Source: Curtobacterium sp. 9128 (GTDB lineage Bacteria; Actinomycetota; Actinomycetes; Actinomycetales; Microbacteriaceae). Taken from it: a DNA stretch of 64,000 nt. Below the pieces are notes generated by a model. The model was given only the letters and a program-made list of their open reading frames with translations. It made no database searches and was not told the DNA's origin. Both the position numbers and the translations under genes were made by a program. The first letter of the stretch is position 1. Each line of letters opens with the position of its first letter. Shown here in pieces: positions 26,360-36,928 of this stretch. The DNA lies in contig NZ_VEAF01000007.1 in assembly GCF_007673775.1 (NCBI RefSeq), forward strand, positions 124,001-188,000, in the 5' to 3' direction.

Positions 26360-28360
26360 GTGGCCACCGCAGACCGACCCCGGCGTCCGAAGATCGGGCG
26401 CATCCCGATCACCGATCTCGCCCCGAGGACGCCCAACGGCTTCCCGGGCAAGGCGTTCGACGGCGAGGTGATCACCTTCGGCGCGACCGTCTTCCGAGAA
26501 GGGCACGGCGTCATCGGTGCCGACCTCGTCCTGGAGCGTCCCGACCGCGGCACCAGGACCGTCCCGCTCACCCTCGTCGCTGCCGGCACCGACCGGTACG
26601 AAGCCACGGTGCAGGTGGACCACACCGGCGTGTGGGCCTGGCACGTCGAGGCCTACTCCGACGACTGGGCGACGTGGCTGCACGGCGCGCGCCTGAAGAT
26701 CGCCGCCGGCGTCGACACCGAGGCCACCCTGCTCGACGGCGCAGCGCTGCTCGACCGGCTCGCCGCGGAGACGGACTCCCCCGCCGCTGCCCGCGCCGCC
26801 GAACGCGTCCGGGACGACTCCCTCGACCCGGCCGAACGGCTCGCGGCGGTGGACGACCCCCGCATCGTCGGCGAGGTCGAGGAAGCGCCGCTCACCTCGC
26901 TCCGGACGCAGTCCGCCGTGCAGCTGCTCGACGTCGAGCGCACCCGGGCGGGCGTCGGCGCCTGGTACGAGTTCTTCCCCCGCAGCGAAGGCGCCAAGCG
27001 GGGCGCCGACGGCTCCTGGAAGAGCGGCGACTTCCGCACGGCCGCCCGCCGGCTCCCCGGAGTCGCCCGCATGGGCTTCGACGTCGTGTACCTGCCGCCG
27101 ATCCACCCGATCGGCCACACCGCGCGGAAGGGCCCGAACAACACGCTCGACGCCGGCCCCGACGACCCGGGCAGCCCGTGGGCGATCGGTTCGGAAGACG
27201 GTGGGCACGACGCCATCCACCCGGACCTCGGCACCGAGGACGACTTCCGCGACTTCGTCGAGACGGCGAAGAACTCGGGGATGGAGGTCGCGCTCGACTT
27301 CGCGCTGCAGTGCTCCCCCGACCACCCGTGGGTCCGGGAACACCCGGAGTGGTTCACGGTCCGCGCCGACGGTTCGATCGCCACGGCCGAGAACCCGCCG
27401 AAGCGGTACCAGGACATCTACCCGATCCAGTTCGACTCCGACCCCGACGGCCTCGTCGCCGAGGTCGAGCGCGTACTGAAGCACTGGATCGCCTTCGGCA
27501 TCCGCATCTTCCGCGTCGACAACCCGCACACAAAGCCGCTGTGGTTCTGGGAACGCGTGATCCGAGAGATCCGCGACGAGCACCCCGACACCGTGTTCCT
27601 CGCCGAGGCGTTCACCCGCCCCGCGATGATGCGTGCCCTCGCCGAGGCCGGGTTCCAGCAGTCGTACACGTACTTCACGTGGCGGAACACCAAGGACGAG
27701 ATCACCGACTACTTCGATGAGCTCGCCCACGAGACGGCCGCGTACCTCCGTCCGAACCTCTTCGTCAACACGCCCGACATCCTCACCGAGTACCTGCAGT
27801 TCGGCGGCCGCGCCGGGTACAAGGTCCGGGCGGCGCTCGCCGCGACCGGTGCGCCGACGTGGGGCATGTACTCCGGCTACGAGCTCTTCGAGGACGTCGC
27901 ACGTCCGGGATCCGAGGAGAACATCGACAACGAGAAGTACGAGTACAAGCCGCGCGACTTCGCGCTCGCCGAAGCGGAGGGCGCGAGCCTCGCCCCGTAC
28001 GTGACGATGCTCAACCGGTTCCGCTCGGCGCACCCGGCGCTCCGGCAGCTCCGGAACCTGCATGTCCACGCCAGCGAGGACGACGCCGTCGTGGTCTACT
28101 CCAAGCACCTCCCGGGACGGTTCATCCGCTCGGGTCGCGACGACACGGTGATCGTCGTCGCGAACGTCGACCCGCACTCGGCGAGGGAGACCACCGTGCA
28201 CCTCGACCTGACCGCCCTCGGTCTCGACCCGGAGCAGGCGTTCGACGTCCGCGACGTCGTCACCGGGCAGCGCTGGGTCTGGGGCTCGTCGAACTACGTC
28301 CGCCTGGACGCATTCCAGGAACCCGTGCACCTGCTCGTCGTGGAAGGACCACACCGATGA
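26360..28360 (+). CDS. glgE: Alpha-1,4-glucan:maltose-1-phosphate maltosyltransferase
   Basis: 666 residues from GTG at 26360. GlgE extends alpha-glucan chains using maltose-1-phosphate. The N-terminus [20 protein letters not shown] and the catalytic parts [50 protein letters not shown] (nucleophile Asp in VDN) and [13 protein letters not shown] (acid Glu) are diagnostic. The GlgE pathway also needs TreS and maltokinase, which are not in this window. glgB overlaps its stop by 4 bp (ATGA), so the two are translationally coupled, making one polymer-building module. Confidence 0.95.
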   Translation: MATADRPRRPKIGRIPITDLAPRTPNGFPGKAFDGEVITFGATVFREGHGVIGADLVLERPDRGTRTVPLTLVAAGTDRYEATVQVDHTGVWAWHVEAYSDDWATWLHGARLKIAAGVDTEATLLDGAALLDRLAAETDSPAAARAAERVRDDSLDPAERLAAVDDPRIVGEVEEAPLTSLRTQSAVQLLDVERTRAGVGAWYEFFPRSEGAKRGADGSWKSGDFRTAARRLPGVARMGFDVVYLPPIHPIGHTARKGPNNTLDAGPDDPGSPWAIGSEDGGHDAIHPDLGTEDDFRDFVETAKNSGMEVALDFALQCSPDHPWVREHPEWFTVRADGSIATAENPPKRYQDIYPIQFDSDPDGLVAEVERVLKHWIAFGIRIFRVDNPHTKPLWFWERVIREIRDEHPDTVFLAEAFTRPAMMRALAEAGFQQSYTYFTWRNTKDEITDYFDELAHETAAYLRPNLFVNTPDILTEYLQFGGRAGYKVRAALAATGAPTWGMYSGYELFEDVARPGSEENIDNEKYEYKPRDFALAEAEGASLAPYVTMLNRFRSAHPALRQLRNLHVHASEDDAVVVYSKHLPGRFIRSGRDDTVIVVANVDPHSARETTVHLDLTALGLDPEQAFDVRDVVTGQRWVWGSSNYVRLDAFQEPVHLLVVEGPHR

Positions 28361-31113
28361 CCACCGACCCCAACGAGGCCGACCGGAACGAACCCCGGGA
28401 CCGCGGGCAGGGGCCGAGCGTGCCGCCGGTCCAGCCGCCGCCCCCGCCCGTCTCGGCGCGACCGACGCCCGCCGTGCCGAAACCGGTGCCCTCTCGACCC
28501 GTCGCGACGCCGCCGCAGGTGACCTCGCCGTCGGGTTCCGGCGGCACGTCCCGGACGGAACCCCGCGCGTCCGCTCCCGGTGAGGACATGCCCGGCGCGC
28601 GCCTGCCCAAGCGGGAGTCCCCCGACCGCGGCGTGCAGGAGTCCGAGACCCTCGGCGGCGGCGCGACCTCGATGCCGGAGACCACGCCGGTCGCAGACGC
28701 GGCGCCCGTGGCGGAGACGGCCCCGGCGGACACCGCCCCGGAGACAACCGAGGACACAGCCCCGGACGCGACGGCTCCGGCAGGAACGGCCCCCGAGGCA
28801 GCGCACCCGCGGCATGCCGCACCGGAGCCGGCGACCGCTGACGACGCCAAACCCGAGCCGGACGCCGCACCCGAGCAGACCGCTTCCGAGCCGACCGCAT
28901 CCGACGCGAACACGGCAACGACGACGTCCGCCCTCCCCGCCCCGCGACCGGCTCCGGTCGAGGAGTGGCTCCGCCAGCAGGTCGCCGAGGGCCGATGGTC
29001 GCAACCGCACGACGTCCTCGGCCCGCACCCCGTCGACGGTGGGACGAGCGTCCGCGTGGTCCGTCACCTCGCCCGCGCCGTCCGGCTCGTCCGCCCCGAG
29101 GGGGACGACATCGAGCTCACCTCAGAGGGCGACGGTCTCTGGGCCGGGGCGACCTCCGAGACGCTCGGCCGGTACCGCGTCGAGGCCGACTACGACCAGG
29201 ACGAGTCGACGGACGCCGACGACACGACCTGGACCACCGACGACGCCTACCGGTTCCCGCCGACCCTCGGCGACCTGGACCTGCACCTGTTCGGTGAGGG
29301 TCGCGACGAGCAGCTCTGGCACCACCTCGGCGCCCACGTCCGCACGATCGACGGAGTCGACGGCGTCGCGTTCGCCGTCTGGGCACCGCGTGCCACCGCC
29401 GTCCGCGTGATCGGTGACTTCGAGGGCTGGCAGGGCCGCACGACGGCCATGCGCCGACTCGGCGACCTCGGCGTCTGGGAGCTGTTCTGGCCCGGCGCCG
29501 TCGAGGGACAGCGCTACAAGTTCCAGATCCTCACCGACAGCGGCTGGGTGGAGCGCGCCGACCCCTTCGCACGCCGCACCGAGGTCCCGCCCCTGACCGC
29601 CTCGGTGATCACGAGCGCCCACCACGAGTGGTCCGAAGGGGACCGCGCGTGGATGGAGCAGCGGGCGCAGACGACCACGCACGACCGACCGATGAGCGTC
29701 TACGAGGTGCACCTCGGTTCGTGGCGTCCCGGCCTGTCGTACCGCGAAGCCGCCGACCAGCTCATCGGGCACGTGCAGTACCTCGGCTTCACCCACGTCG
29801 AGTTCCTGCCGCTCTCCGAGCACCCGTTCGGCGGGTCGTGGGGCTACCAGGTCACGGGCTACTACGCCCCGACGGCGCGCTTCGGCTCCCCGGACGACCT
29901 CCGGTACCTGATCGACCGCCTGCACTCCGCGGGCATCGGCGTGATCATGGACTGGGTGCCCGGCCACTTCCCGAAGGACGAGTGGGCCCTGGCGAAGTTC
30001 GACGGGTACGCCCTGTTCGAGCACCCGGATCCCCGCCGCGGCGAACAGCTCGACTGGGGCACCTACGTGTTCGACTTCGGTCAGCCGCAGGTGCGGAACT
30101 TCCTGGTCGCGAACGCGCTGTACTGGATGGAGGAGTTCCACATCGACGGCCTCCGCGTCGACGCGGTCGCGTCCATCCTGTACCTCGACTACTCCCGCAC
30201 GGACTGGCTGCCGAACATCCACGGCGGCCGCGAGAACCTCGAGGCGATCTCCTTCCTGCAGGAGACCAACGCCACCGCGTACAAGCGCTACCCCGGCATC
30301 GTGATGATCGCCGAGGAGAGCACCTCGTGGCCCGGCGTGACGCAGCCGACGAGTGCGGGCGGCCTCGGGTTCGGGCAGAAGTGGAACATGGGGTGGATGC
30401 ACGACACGCTCGAGTACGTGCAGCGCGACCCGGCGTACCGCGCCTACCACCACGACGAGTTGACGTTCTCGTTCGTGTACGCGTTCAGTGAGCAGTTCAC
30501 CCTGCCGATCAGCCACGACGAGGTCGTGCACGGCAAGGGCTCGCTCTACGGCAAGATGCCCGGAGACGAGTGGCAGAAGCTCGCGAACGTCCGCGCGTAC
30601 CTGTCGTTCATGTGGTCACACCCCGGCAAGCAGCTGCTCTTCATGGGGCAGGAGTTCGCCCAGGTCGCCGAGTGGTCCGAAGAGCGTGGCCTCGACTGGT
30701 GGCAGTCCGAGGACCCCGGGCACAACGGTGTCCAGCGGCTCGTCGCTGAACTCAACCGTGTCTACAAGCAGACGCCGGCACTGTGGACCCACGACGCCAC
30801 CGCCGACGGCTTCGAGTGGATCGAGGGCGGCGACGCCCCGCACTCCACGATCGGGTTCCTCCGCAAGGCCGGCGACGATCGGCTCGCGGTGTTCGTGAAC
30901 TTCTCGGGTGTGCCGGTCGAGCGTCGCTTCGGTCTGCCGTCGGCGGGACAGTGGCACGAGGTCCTCAACACCGACGCAGCCGAGTACGGCGGCTCCGGTG
31001 TGGGGAACCTCGGCGTCGTCACCGCCGAGGAGACCCCCTGGGCGGGACGTCCCGCCTCCGCCCACCTGGTGGTGCCGCCGCTCGGCGCGGTCTGGCTCCA
31101 GCTGGCGCAGTAG
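28357..31113 (+). CDS. glgB: 1,4-alpha-glucan branching enzyme with a long disordered N-terminal extension
   Basis: 918 residues, far longer than the usual 630-760. Residues 1 to about 195 are low-complexity Pro/Ala/Thr/Glu-rich sequence ([20 protein letters not shown]; many APET- and PAP-like segments). The conserved enzyme begins at [22 protein letters not shown]1 and CBM48 domains, then the GH13 barrel with [32 protein letters not shown] (nucleophile), [13 protein letters not shown] (acid) and [13 protein letters not shown]. It introduces alpha-1,6 branches in glycogen. The ATG at 28357 overlaps glgE. An internal start nearer residue 190 is possible, but no better-placed start with a binding site was obvious. 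Confidence 0.93.
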   Translation: MTTDPNEADRNEPRDRGQGPSVPPVQPPPPPVSARPTPAVPKPVPSRPVATPPQVTSPSGSGGTSRTEPRASAPGEDMPGARLPKRESPDRGVQESETLGGGATSMPETTPVADAAPVAETAPADTAPETTEDTAPDATAPAGTAPEAAHPRHAAPEPATADDAKPEPDAAPEQTASEPTASDANTATTTSALPAPRPAPVEEWLRQQVAEGRWSQPHDVLGPHPVDGGTSVRVVRHLARAVRLVRPEGDDIELTSEGDGLWAGATSETLGRYRVEADYDQDESTDADDTTWTTDDAYRFPPTLGDLDLHLFGEGRDEQLWHHLGAHVRTIDGVDGVAFAVWAPRATAVRVIGDFEGWQGRTTAMRRLGDLGVWELFWPGAVEGQRYKFQILTDSGWVERADPFARRTEVPPLTASVITSAHHEWSEGDRAWMEQRAQTTTHDRPMSVYEVHLGSWRPGLSYREAADQLIGHVQYLGFTHVEFLPLSEHPFGGSWGYQVTGYYAPTARFGSPDDLRYLIDRLHSAGIGVIMDWVPGHFPKDEWALAKFDGYALFEHPDPRRGEQLDWGTYVFDFGQPQVRNFLVANALYWMEEFHIDGLRVDAVASILYLDYSRTDWLPNIHGGRENLEAISFLQETNATAYKRYPGIVMIAEESTSWPGVTQPTSAGGLGFGQKWNMGWMHDTLEYVQRDPAYRAYHHDELTFSFVYAFSEQFTLPISHDEVVHGKGSLYGKMPGDEWQKLANVRAYLSFMWSHPGKQLLFMGQEFAQVAEWSEERGLDWWQSEDPGHNGVQRLVAELNRVYKQTPALWTHDATADGFEWIEGGDAPHSTIGFLRKAGDDRLAVFVNFSGVPVERRFGLPSAGQWHEVLNTDAAEYGGSGVGNLGVVTAEETPWAGRPASAHLVVPPLGAVWLQLAQ

Positions 31114-31164
31114 CGCGCAGCGGGTAAGGCGCAGCGCTCCGGCGCCGGGGCGGCGCGTGCGCGG

Positions 31165-31250
31165 CGAGGTTCCACGACTCGCCGCTCACGTCCGCCCCGG
31201 TTCCGCAATTCCGGCACCTCGCCGAGCGAGGTTCCAGAATCACGGAACCT
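31165..31250. repeat. GAGGTTCC palindromic intergenic element, copy 2
   Basis: 31165-31188 matches 3200-3223 at 23 of 24 positions. It is followed by GGTTCCGCAATTCCGG near 31199-31214 and a perfect inverted repeat AGGTTCC (31229-31235) with GGAACCT (31244-31250). Same order of motifs as copy 1, lying between the glgB stop and a shared-stem terminator. Confidence 0.6.
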
Positions 31251-31302
31251 GGCGCCGGATCGCCGGGGACCCCGGGACCGCAGGCGCCGGACGCGCCCAC
31301 CA

Positions 31303-31348
31303 ACGGACGGGAGGCCCGGTGCCAGCTGGCACCGGGCCTCCCGTCCGT
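31303..31348. terminator. Perfect 46-bp palindrome, bidirectional terminator
   Basis: Between convergent glgB and the thioredoxin-like gene. Its inner 44 bp (31304-31347) are identical to 8506-8549, with one extra A-T pair at the base. Confidence 0.85.
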
Positions 31349-31362
31349 CGCGGCGACGCGGC

Positions 31363-32364
31363 TCAGTACAGCGCGCTCGCGAGGCGGCGACGCGCCGCCA
31401 CGACCCGCGGGTCCTCGGACCCGATGAGCTCGAAGTACTCGACGAGACGGACCCGGAGCGCTTCGCGGTCCGCACCGAACACCGTCGGGACCATGTCGAG
31501 CAGACGACCGAAGGCATCCTCGACGTGGCCGCCGCTGATGTCGAGGTCGGCGACGGCGAGCTGCGCCTGGACGTCGGTCGGGGCATCACCAGCGGCCGAC
31601 CGGATCTCGTCCGCGGTGCGGCCCTGCAGTCGGTCGAGGAGCGACACCTGCGCGAGGCCCGCGACGGCCATCTGGTCGTGCGGGTCCTGCGCGATGGCGG
31701 TCTTGTACTCGTGGATGGCGGTGGCGTAGTCGCCCTGCTCGATGGCGTCGTAGGCCGCCTGGTGGTGCGGCGGCAGCGGCTCCGGCTCGGCCTCGGCACC
31801 GTCGGGTCCCGGGGCGGCGCCGTCGACGGCGACGCGGCCGGCGACGCCGTTCTGCTCCGCCGCCTGCAGGACCTGCTCGAAGACGTCGCGGACCTGCGCC
31901 TCGGGGAGGGCCCCGACGAACAGCCCGAGCGGACGTCCGCCGATGACGGCGGCGACGGTCGGGATGGACTGCGCCTGGAACGCCTGCACCAGCTGCGGGT
32001 TGGTGTCCGCGTCCACCTTGGCCAGGACGACGCGTCCGGCGTACTCCTCGGTGAGCTGCTCCAGGATCGGCGAGAGCTGCTTGCACGGACCGCACCACTC
32101 AGCCCAGATGTCGACGATCACCGGGACGATCGAGGACAGCTGGAGGACGTCCTGGAAGGTCTGGTCCGTGACGTCGATGACGAGCGACGGGAGGGTCAGG
32201 TCACCGCCCGCCTCGGAACCGGGCGCGCCCGCGGGGGCGGCGCCGGTCGTCGGGACGGCGCCGGGGGCGCCCTGCTGGGCCGGTGGACGGTTCGCGCGGT
32301 CGACCAGGGACGACAGGTCGACGGCTCCGCGGAGTCCGGACGGGGTCGGGGGGACGTTCGTCAT
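31363..32364 (-). CDS. Thioredoxin-domain protein with TPR-like C-terminus (CnoX/YbbN type)
   Basis: 333 residues. A Pro/Ala/Gly-rich N-terminus of about 55 residues precedes a thioredoxin fold with the active-site motif WAEWCGPCKQL (about residue 90) and the cis-proline loop QSIPTVAAVIGG. From about 195 onward is a helical tetratricopeptide-like region (HQAAYDAIEQGDYATAIHEY). This is the architecture of CnoX/YbbN, chaperone-like redox proteins. The intact CGPC means redox activity is possible. Its ATG overlaps the stop of the upstream gene (ATGA), so both are translated together. Confidence 0.88.
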   Translation of the reverse strand: MTNVPPTPSGLRGAVDLSSLVDRANRPPAQQGAPGAVPTTGAAPAGAPGSEAGGDLTLPSLVIDVTDQTFQDVLQLSSIVPVIVDIWAEWCGPCKQLSPILEQLTEEYAGRVVLAKVDADTNPQLVQAFQAQSIPTVAAVIGGRPLGLFVGALPEAQVRDVFEQVLQAAEQNGVAGRVAVDGAAPGPDGAEAEPEPLPPHHQAAYDAIEQGDYATAIHEYKTAIAQDPHDQMAVAGLAQVSLLDRLQGRTADEIRSAAGDAPTDVQAQLAVADLDISGGHVEDAFGRLLDMVPTVFGADREALRVRLVEYFELIGSEDPRVVAARRRLASALY

Positions 32365-34103
32365 TGCACCTCACTCGCTGCGATCAGGCCCTGCGTGAAC
32401 CCGAGCAGGACCATCTTGTCGTCTGAACCGACCGCCGGCACGGAGAAGAGCAGCTGGACGCCGTACGTAGCGCTGATGCCCTTCTTGCTGGAGTCGACGC
32501 CGGACAGGGCCTTCACGGCACCCTCGGTGTTGACCTCGGCGCCGTCGGCGGTCGGCGTGACCTTCTCGATCTCGTTGAGGTCGACCGAGACGATCGCGCC
32601 GGCACCGTTCGTCGCGAGGGCGATCGCGGTGCCGTCGGGCGACTCGGACGAGTACTCGATCTTCGCGGTGTCCGGCAGCGACGACGACTTCTCGTCCTTG
32701 TACGCCTTGCCGATCTTCGCGCGGAGGTCGTCCCCGTCCGACTGGAACATGCGGGCGTACTGGCTGTCGGCGTCCTTCGACAGGATGTCGCCGTACGCGG
32801 CCCCGATCTCGTCGGGAGCCATCGCCAGGAGCTTCGTGTCCGAGGCGAGCTGCGCGGTGCCGATCGACACCGGCGCCACCGACGGCAGCTTGGCGTCGGC
32901 CTCGAGGGAGACGTCGTACACGACCTTGTAGTCGGCGCGGGCGGACTCCTGCACGAGCGTCAGGGCCTGCGGCGCGGTCTTGGTGTCCTTCGGGTCCGAG
33001 GTGACCACGAACACGGTGCGCGGCCAGCTGTCCGTCTGCTGCGGCAGCGCCACCGAGATGTCGGTGTCCGAGATCGCCGGCGGTGCCTGCACGTCCTGGT
33101 CCTTGCCGCGGATCTGGTAGTTGGCCTTGCGCAGCTCCAGCGCAGGACCGGCGAAGCGGGTCGCGGCGAGGTCGGCGTCCTTGTCGGCGTCGGCCTTCGT
33201 CGCCACCTCGGCGATGCGCCCGACGATGCGGGTGATCTGCTGTCGGGTGGCCGCGGTCGGCTCGGTCGTCTCCGCTGCGCCCGTCGCGGATGCACTCGGG
33301 GTCGCGGTCGCGCTGGGGTCGTCGCCGCCCTGCGGCCAGTACTCGGCCGAGCAGCCGGTGAGTGCGAGGGCACCGACGAGCACGACGGGGACGGCGATCA
33401 GGGACCTGCGGCCACGACGCGACCGCGTGGGCACCTGCGCACCGGCTGCCGCGGCCCGGCGCGAGGCGCGGACGCGAGGCGGCCTGGTCCCGCCGCTCCG
33501 ACGACGCGGGCCCCGGGATCGGCGCTGGTGGACGAACGCCCAGACGAGCAGGACGATGCCGCCGAGCACGAAGACCCCACCGGCGACCATGAGCGGCCCG
33601 ACCGACGGCGTCGCGGTGTCACGCGGCCAGGTCACGGAGACGTCCGACGGGGCAGCGGACTTGCCGTCGCCGACGATCACCATGGAGACGTCCTGCGGCA
33701 GGCGCACGGTGAACTGTCCTGCGCCGTCGTACTCCTGGTACCAGAGGTCACTGCCCTTCGGGTCCGGCACCGATCCGGCGCTGCCGCTCGTCCGGGCGAC
33801 GAGGCGCTCGTCCTCGGCGTCGTAGCGGAGGGTGTTGTGCTTGGCCTTGCCCACCCAGGCGTCGACGTCGCTGGTCTTGCCGTAGGCGGCGAAGACCGTG
33901 CCCGAGCCGGCGATGTTGATGCGCTGGTACCCGGGGTTCGCGTTCAGCGTCGAGCCGGGGATGACGGTGACCGGGGCGGACGCCATGGAGGACGCCTGCG
34001 CGACGGTGGAGGACGGAGGCGCGAAGACGGTGCGCTGGGCAACGCCCAGACCGACGAGCAGCAGCCCGATCACGAAACTGATGATCGCCAGGACGAATCG
34101 CAC
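32361..34103 (-). CDS. Membrane protein with an internal lipobox, unknown function
   Basis: 580 residues from GTG at 34103, which has AGGGAGAGA just upstream. Two clear parts. Residues 1 to about 225: a signal-like helix (FVLAIISFVIGLLLVGLGVA), a beta-rich extracytoplasmic domain and a second helix (VAGGVFVLGGIVLLVWAFV) followed by a very basic stretch. Then, in frame, comes what looks like a complete lipoprotein signal: basic residues, LIAVPVVLVGALALTGC and SAEYWPQGG, with lipobox LTGC, and about 290 residues of secreted domain (IAEVATKADADKDADLAATR). Either a fusion of a membrane protein and a lipoprotein, or two proteins with an internal start. No family recognised. Confidence 0.75.
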   Translation of the reverse strand: MRFVLAIISFVIGLLLVGLGVAQRTVFAPPSSTVAQASSMASAPVTVIPGSTLNANPGYQRINIAGSGTVFAAYGKTSDVDAWVGKAKHNTLRYDAEDERLVARTSGSAGSVPDPKGSDLWYQEYDGAGQFTVRLPQDVSMVIVGDGKSAAPSDVSVTWPRDTATPSVGPLMVAGGVFVLGGIVLLVWAFVHQRRSRGPRRRSGGTRPPRVRASRRAAAAGAQVPTRSRRGRRSLIAVPVVLVGALALTGCSAEYWPQGGDDPSATATPSASATGAAETTEPTAATRQQITRIVGRIAEVATKADADKDADLAATRFAGPALELRKANYQIRGKDQDVQAPPAISDTDISVALPQQTDSWPRTVFVVTSDPKDTKTAPQALTLVQESARADYKVVYDVSLEADAKLPSVAPVSIGTAQLASDTKLLAMAPDEIGAAYGDILSKDADSQYARMFQSDGDDLRAKIGKAYKDEKSSSLPDTAKIEYSSESPDGTAIALATNGAGAIVSVDLNEIEKVTPTADGAEVNTEGAVKALSGVDSSKKGISATYGVQLLFSVPAVGSDDKMVLLGFTQGLIAASEVQ

Positions 34104-34291
34104 GGATCTCTCTCCCTCGGCGCCGGGGTGGGGGGAATCGGCGCGCGAAACAACGACCCAGGATACGCGAGACAGCCTGGAGAGCGCATCCCCGCCGGCT
34201 GTCCGCCGACTCAGACCTGGCTCGTCGGGCACCACTACACTCGACGCGCGGGCGGCACGGCGCCGTCCTCGAGGACCACCGGGAGCGACAC

Positions 34292-36106
34292 GTGGCGAAC
34301 GACGAGGCAGAGTTCGGGACCGAGATGCGGGGGTACCGCAAGGACGACGTCGACCGTGCCCTGAACGACCTCCGCCGCGAACTCATCAAGTCGAACAACG
34401 ACCGCGCCGAGGCCGCGAAGGAGATCCGGCTGCTGCAGTCCCGTGTCGCCGACCTCCAGGCCGAGCTCGACGAGGCGGGCACCCCCACGTACAGCGGACT
34501 CGGCACCCGGCTCGAGTCCACCCTCCGCGTCGCCGAGGAGCAGTCCACCCGGCTGATCAGCCAGGCCGACATCGACGCCCAACGCCTGCGCGCCTCGAGC
34601 CGCACCGAGGCCGAACGCACCCTCCGCGAGGCCCGGGACGAAGCCCGCGAGACCCTCGAGGACGCCAGGACCCGCGCGACGAACGAGGTCGCCCGCGCCC
34701 GCGCCGAGGCGGCGGACACCGTCGAACGTGCCCGCTCCGAGGCGGGCCTGCTCGTCCAGGACGCCAGGAACGAGGCCGCCGCCGTCCGCGGTGCCGCCGT
34801 GACCGAGGCGGCGGAGACCCGGTCCGTCGCGATCCGCGAGACGAACGCCCTCCGCGCGTCGGTCGAGCACGAGGTCGCCGAACTCCGTGAGCTCGCCCAG
34901 CGCGAGTCCGCCGACGCCCGCGCCGCCGCCGCCGACCTGGACCGCGACACCGAGCACCGCCGCAGCGTGTTCGAGGCCGACCACGCCCGCCGGCTCGAGG
35001 ACCTCGACCGCGATGAGCGCACCCGCCGCGAGGCGCTCGACCGCGAGATCGCCGACGGCCGCGCGGCGTGGGAGCACGAGCACGCCGAGCGCTCACGAGC
35101 GCTGGAGCTCGAGGTCACGACGACCCGGGCCGACCTCACCGCCGAGGTGGACGCCCGGCGCGCCGAGCTCGACGCCGAACTCGCCGACCGTCGCCGCGTC
35201 CTCGACGAGGAGCTCGCCGCCGCCCGCGCCGAGTGGGACCGTGAACTCGCCTCCGCGCGGGCCGCGCTGGCGCAGGAGCTCGGTGCCGCCCGCGAGCAGC
35301 TGCGCATCGACCAGGAGCAGACCGCAGCGGAGAACGCACGGCTCGTCGAGGAGACCGCCGCGCGGATCGCCCGGGAGACCGAGGAACACCGCGAGCGCAT
35401 CGACCGTGAGCGTGCCGAGGCGACCGCGGCCGCCGAACGTGCCGCCCAGGAGCACGACGCCGAGCTCGCAGCCCGGCGGGATCGCGAACACGCCGAGGTC
35501 GACACCGAGATCGCCGAGCGCCGGAGCGCCGAGCTCGGCAGCCTCCAGGCGGAGCGGACCGCGCTCCGGCAGGAGATCGACACCGCCAGGGCCGACCTCG
35601 CCAAGGAGCGCGACGAGGTGCGCGCCGAGATCGCCCGCGAGCGGGACGAAGCGCGGACGACGCTCGAGTCCGAGCTCGCCGCCCGTCGCGACGACGCCGA
35701 GCAGGACTACCTGCAGAAGCACCACGAGACGGTGCGCGAGACGCAGAAGTACCTCGACGAGGCGAACCTGCAGCTGGCCGAGGCGACGCGGCGTGCGACG
35801 GAGGCCCGCGAGCGGGCCGAGCGCCTCCAGCAGGAGGCCGACGAGCTGGAGCGCACGAGCACGGCCGACGCCGAGGAGCGCGCCCGTGCCCTGCTCGCCG
35901 ACGCGCAGGAGCGCGCACACCGGCTCGTCACCGAGGCCGAGGAGCGGTCCGCAGCGGAGATCGCCGACGCCGAGGACCGACTCGCGGCGATCCGCACCGA
36001 GCGCGAGGCGGTCGCCGGGTACCTCGAGAACCTGCGTGGCGTGCTCTCGCACGCTGCTGGCGTGATGGACGACTCCCCCGTCCGCGCCGAACCGACCGAC
36101 TCGTAG
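34292..36106 (+). CDS. Long coiled-coil protein with DivIVA-like N-terminus
   Basis: 604 residues from GTG at 34292 with GGGAG upstream; a possible -10 box TACACT lies at 34236-34241. The N-terminus EFGTEMRGYRKDDVDRALND resembles the lipid-binding start of DivIVA (MRGYxxxDVDxxL). The remainder is one long coiled coil of R/E/A heptads with almost no proline, breaking only at TPTYSGLGTR near residue 70. The plan resembles cytoskeletal or polarity proteins of the DivIVA/FilP/Scy group in actinobacteria, which organise polar growth. The exact orthology is uncertain. Confidence 0.8.
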   Translation: MANDEAEFGTEMRGYRKDDVDRALNDLRRELIKSNNDRAEAAKEIRLLQSRVADLQAELDEAGTPTYSGLGTRLESTLRVAEEQSTRLISQADIDAQRLRASSRTEAERTLREARDEARETLEDARTRATNEVARARAEAADTVERARSEAGLLVQDARNEAAAVRGAAVTEAAETRSVAIRETNALRASVEHEVAELRELAQRESADARAAAADLDRDTEHRRSVFEADHARRLEDLDRDERTRREALDREIADGRAAWEHEHAERSRALELEVTTTRADLTAEVDARRAELDAELADRRRVLDEELAAARAEWDRELASARAALAQELGAAREQLRIDQEQTAAENARLVEETAARIARETEEHRERIDRERAEATAAAERAAQEHDAELAARRDREHAEVDTEIAERRSAELGSLQAERTALRQEIDTARADLAKERDEVRAEIARERDEARTTLESELAARRDDAEQDYLQKHHETVRETQKYLDEANLQLAEATRRATEARERAERLQQEADELERTSTADAEERARALLADAQERAHRLVTEAEERSAAEIADAEDRLAAIRTEREAVAGYLENLRGVLSHAAGVMDDSPVRAEPTDS

Positions 36107-36114
36107 ACCGACAG

Positions 36115-36149
36115 CCGGACTGGAGGCTCGACCCGAGCCTCCAGTCCGG
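36115..36149. terminator. Shared-stem-type hairpin terminator
   Basis: Perfect 16-bp stem CCGGACTGGAGGCTCG with a 3-nt loop, between the convergent coiled-coil and hydrolase genes. A GGACTGGAGGCTCG variant of the common stem motif. Confidence 0.85.
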
Positions 36150-36187
36150 TCACGGTCGTCGGTGGTCGCCGCGGCGGCCCACGGCCC

Positions 36188-36928
36188 TCAGGCGGTCCAG
36201 TGCGTCGGCAGCGGCGCGCTGCCGGGGACCACGAGGTCGGCGACGGTGTCGAGCACGATCCGGACGTACCGTTCGCCAACCCACAGGTGCTTCGCACCCG
36301 GAACGGGCACCACCCGGACGTTCGGCGCGACGGCGAAGCGCACGGCGGCCTCCTCGGGGCGGAGGAAGTCGTCGTGTTCGGGCACCAGCGCGACCACGGG
36401 GACGGACACGTCGGCCCACCGGGCGAGCTCCTCGTCCGTCGTGCGGTGCAGTGGCGGCGACAGCAGCACCACGCCGGCGACCGTGCTGGCGTCCACGTGT
36501 TCGCGTGCGTGCTTCAGGATCACCTCGGTACCGAAGGACCAGCCGACGAGCCAGGGGGTCGGGAGAGCGCGCGCCGTGACCTCGGCGACGGCTGCCCGCA
36601 GGTCGAAGCCCTCGGAGACGCCGTCGCCGAACGTGCCCTCGGACGTCCCCCGCGGCGAGGTGACGGACCGGAAGTTGAACCGGAGCACGGCGATGTCGGC
36701 CAGCTCCGGGAGCCGGGCTGCCGCCTTCTTGAGCACGTGCGAGTCCATGAAGCCGTGCGCCGTCGGGAGCGGGTGGAGCGTCACGATCGTGCCGCGGGCG
36801 GGACGTCCGTGCGGCTCGGCGAGTTCACCGACCAGCGTGAGGTGGTCGTCGGTGACGAGCTCGATGTCGGTCCGGTCGGCCGGCAGCTCGGTGCCGGACC
36901 GGATCTCGGTGTCGGGGGTGGTGCTCAC
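36188..36928 (-). CDS. Alpha/beta hydrolase
   Basis: 246 residues from GTG at 36928, which overlaps the upstream stop by 4 bp (GTGA). An alpha/beta hydrolase fold: oxyanion loop IVTLHPLPTAHGFMDSHVLK, nucleophile elbow GWSFGTEV (Ser), acid region VVALVPEHDDFLRPEEA and the final histidine in VPGAKHLWVGERYV. Similar to dienelactone-hydrolase-like and acyl-CoA or peptide hydrolases; the substrate is not predictable. Confidence 0.85.
   Translation of the reverse strand: MSTTPDTEIRSGTELPADRTDIELVTDDHLTLVGELAEPHGRPARGTIVTLHPLPTAHGFMDSHVLKKAAARLPELADIAVLRFNFRSVTSPRGTSEGTFGDGVSEGFDLRAAVAEVTARALPTPWLVGWSFGTEVILKHAREHVDASTVAGVVLLSPPLHRTTDEELARWADVSVPVVALVPEHDDFLRPEEAAVRFAVAPNVRVVPVPGAKHLWVGERYVRIVLDTVADLVVPGSAPLPTHWTA

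Noticed and set aside
24027-28918. Long minus-strand frames opposite glgX and glgE
   Set aside because: Antisense to well-supported enzymes, with no domains and shadow-type composition.
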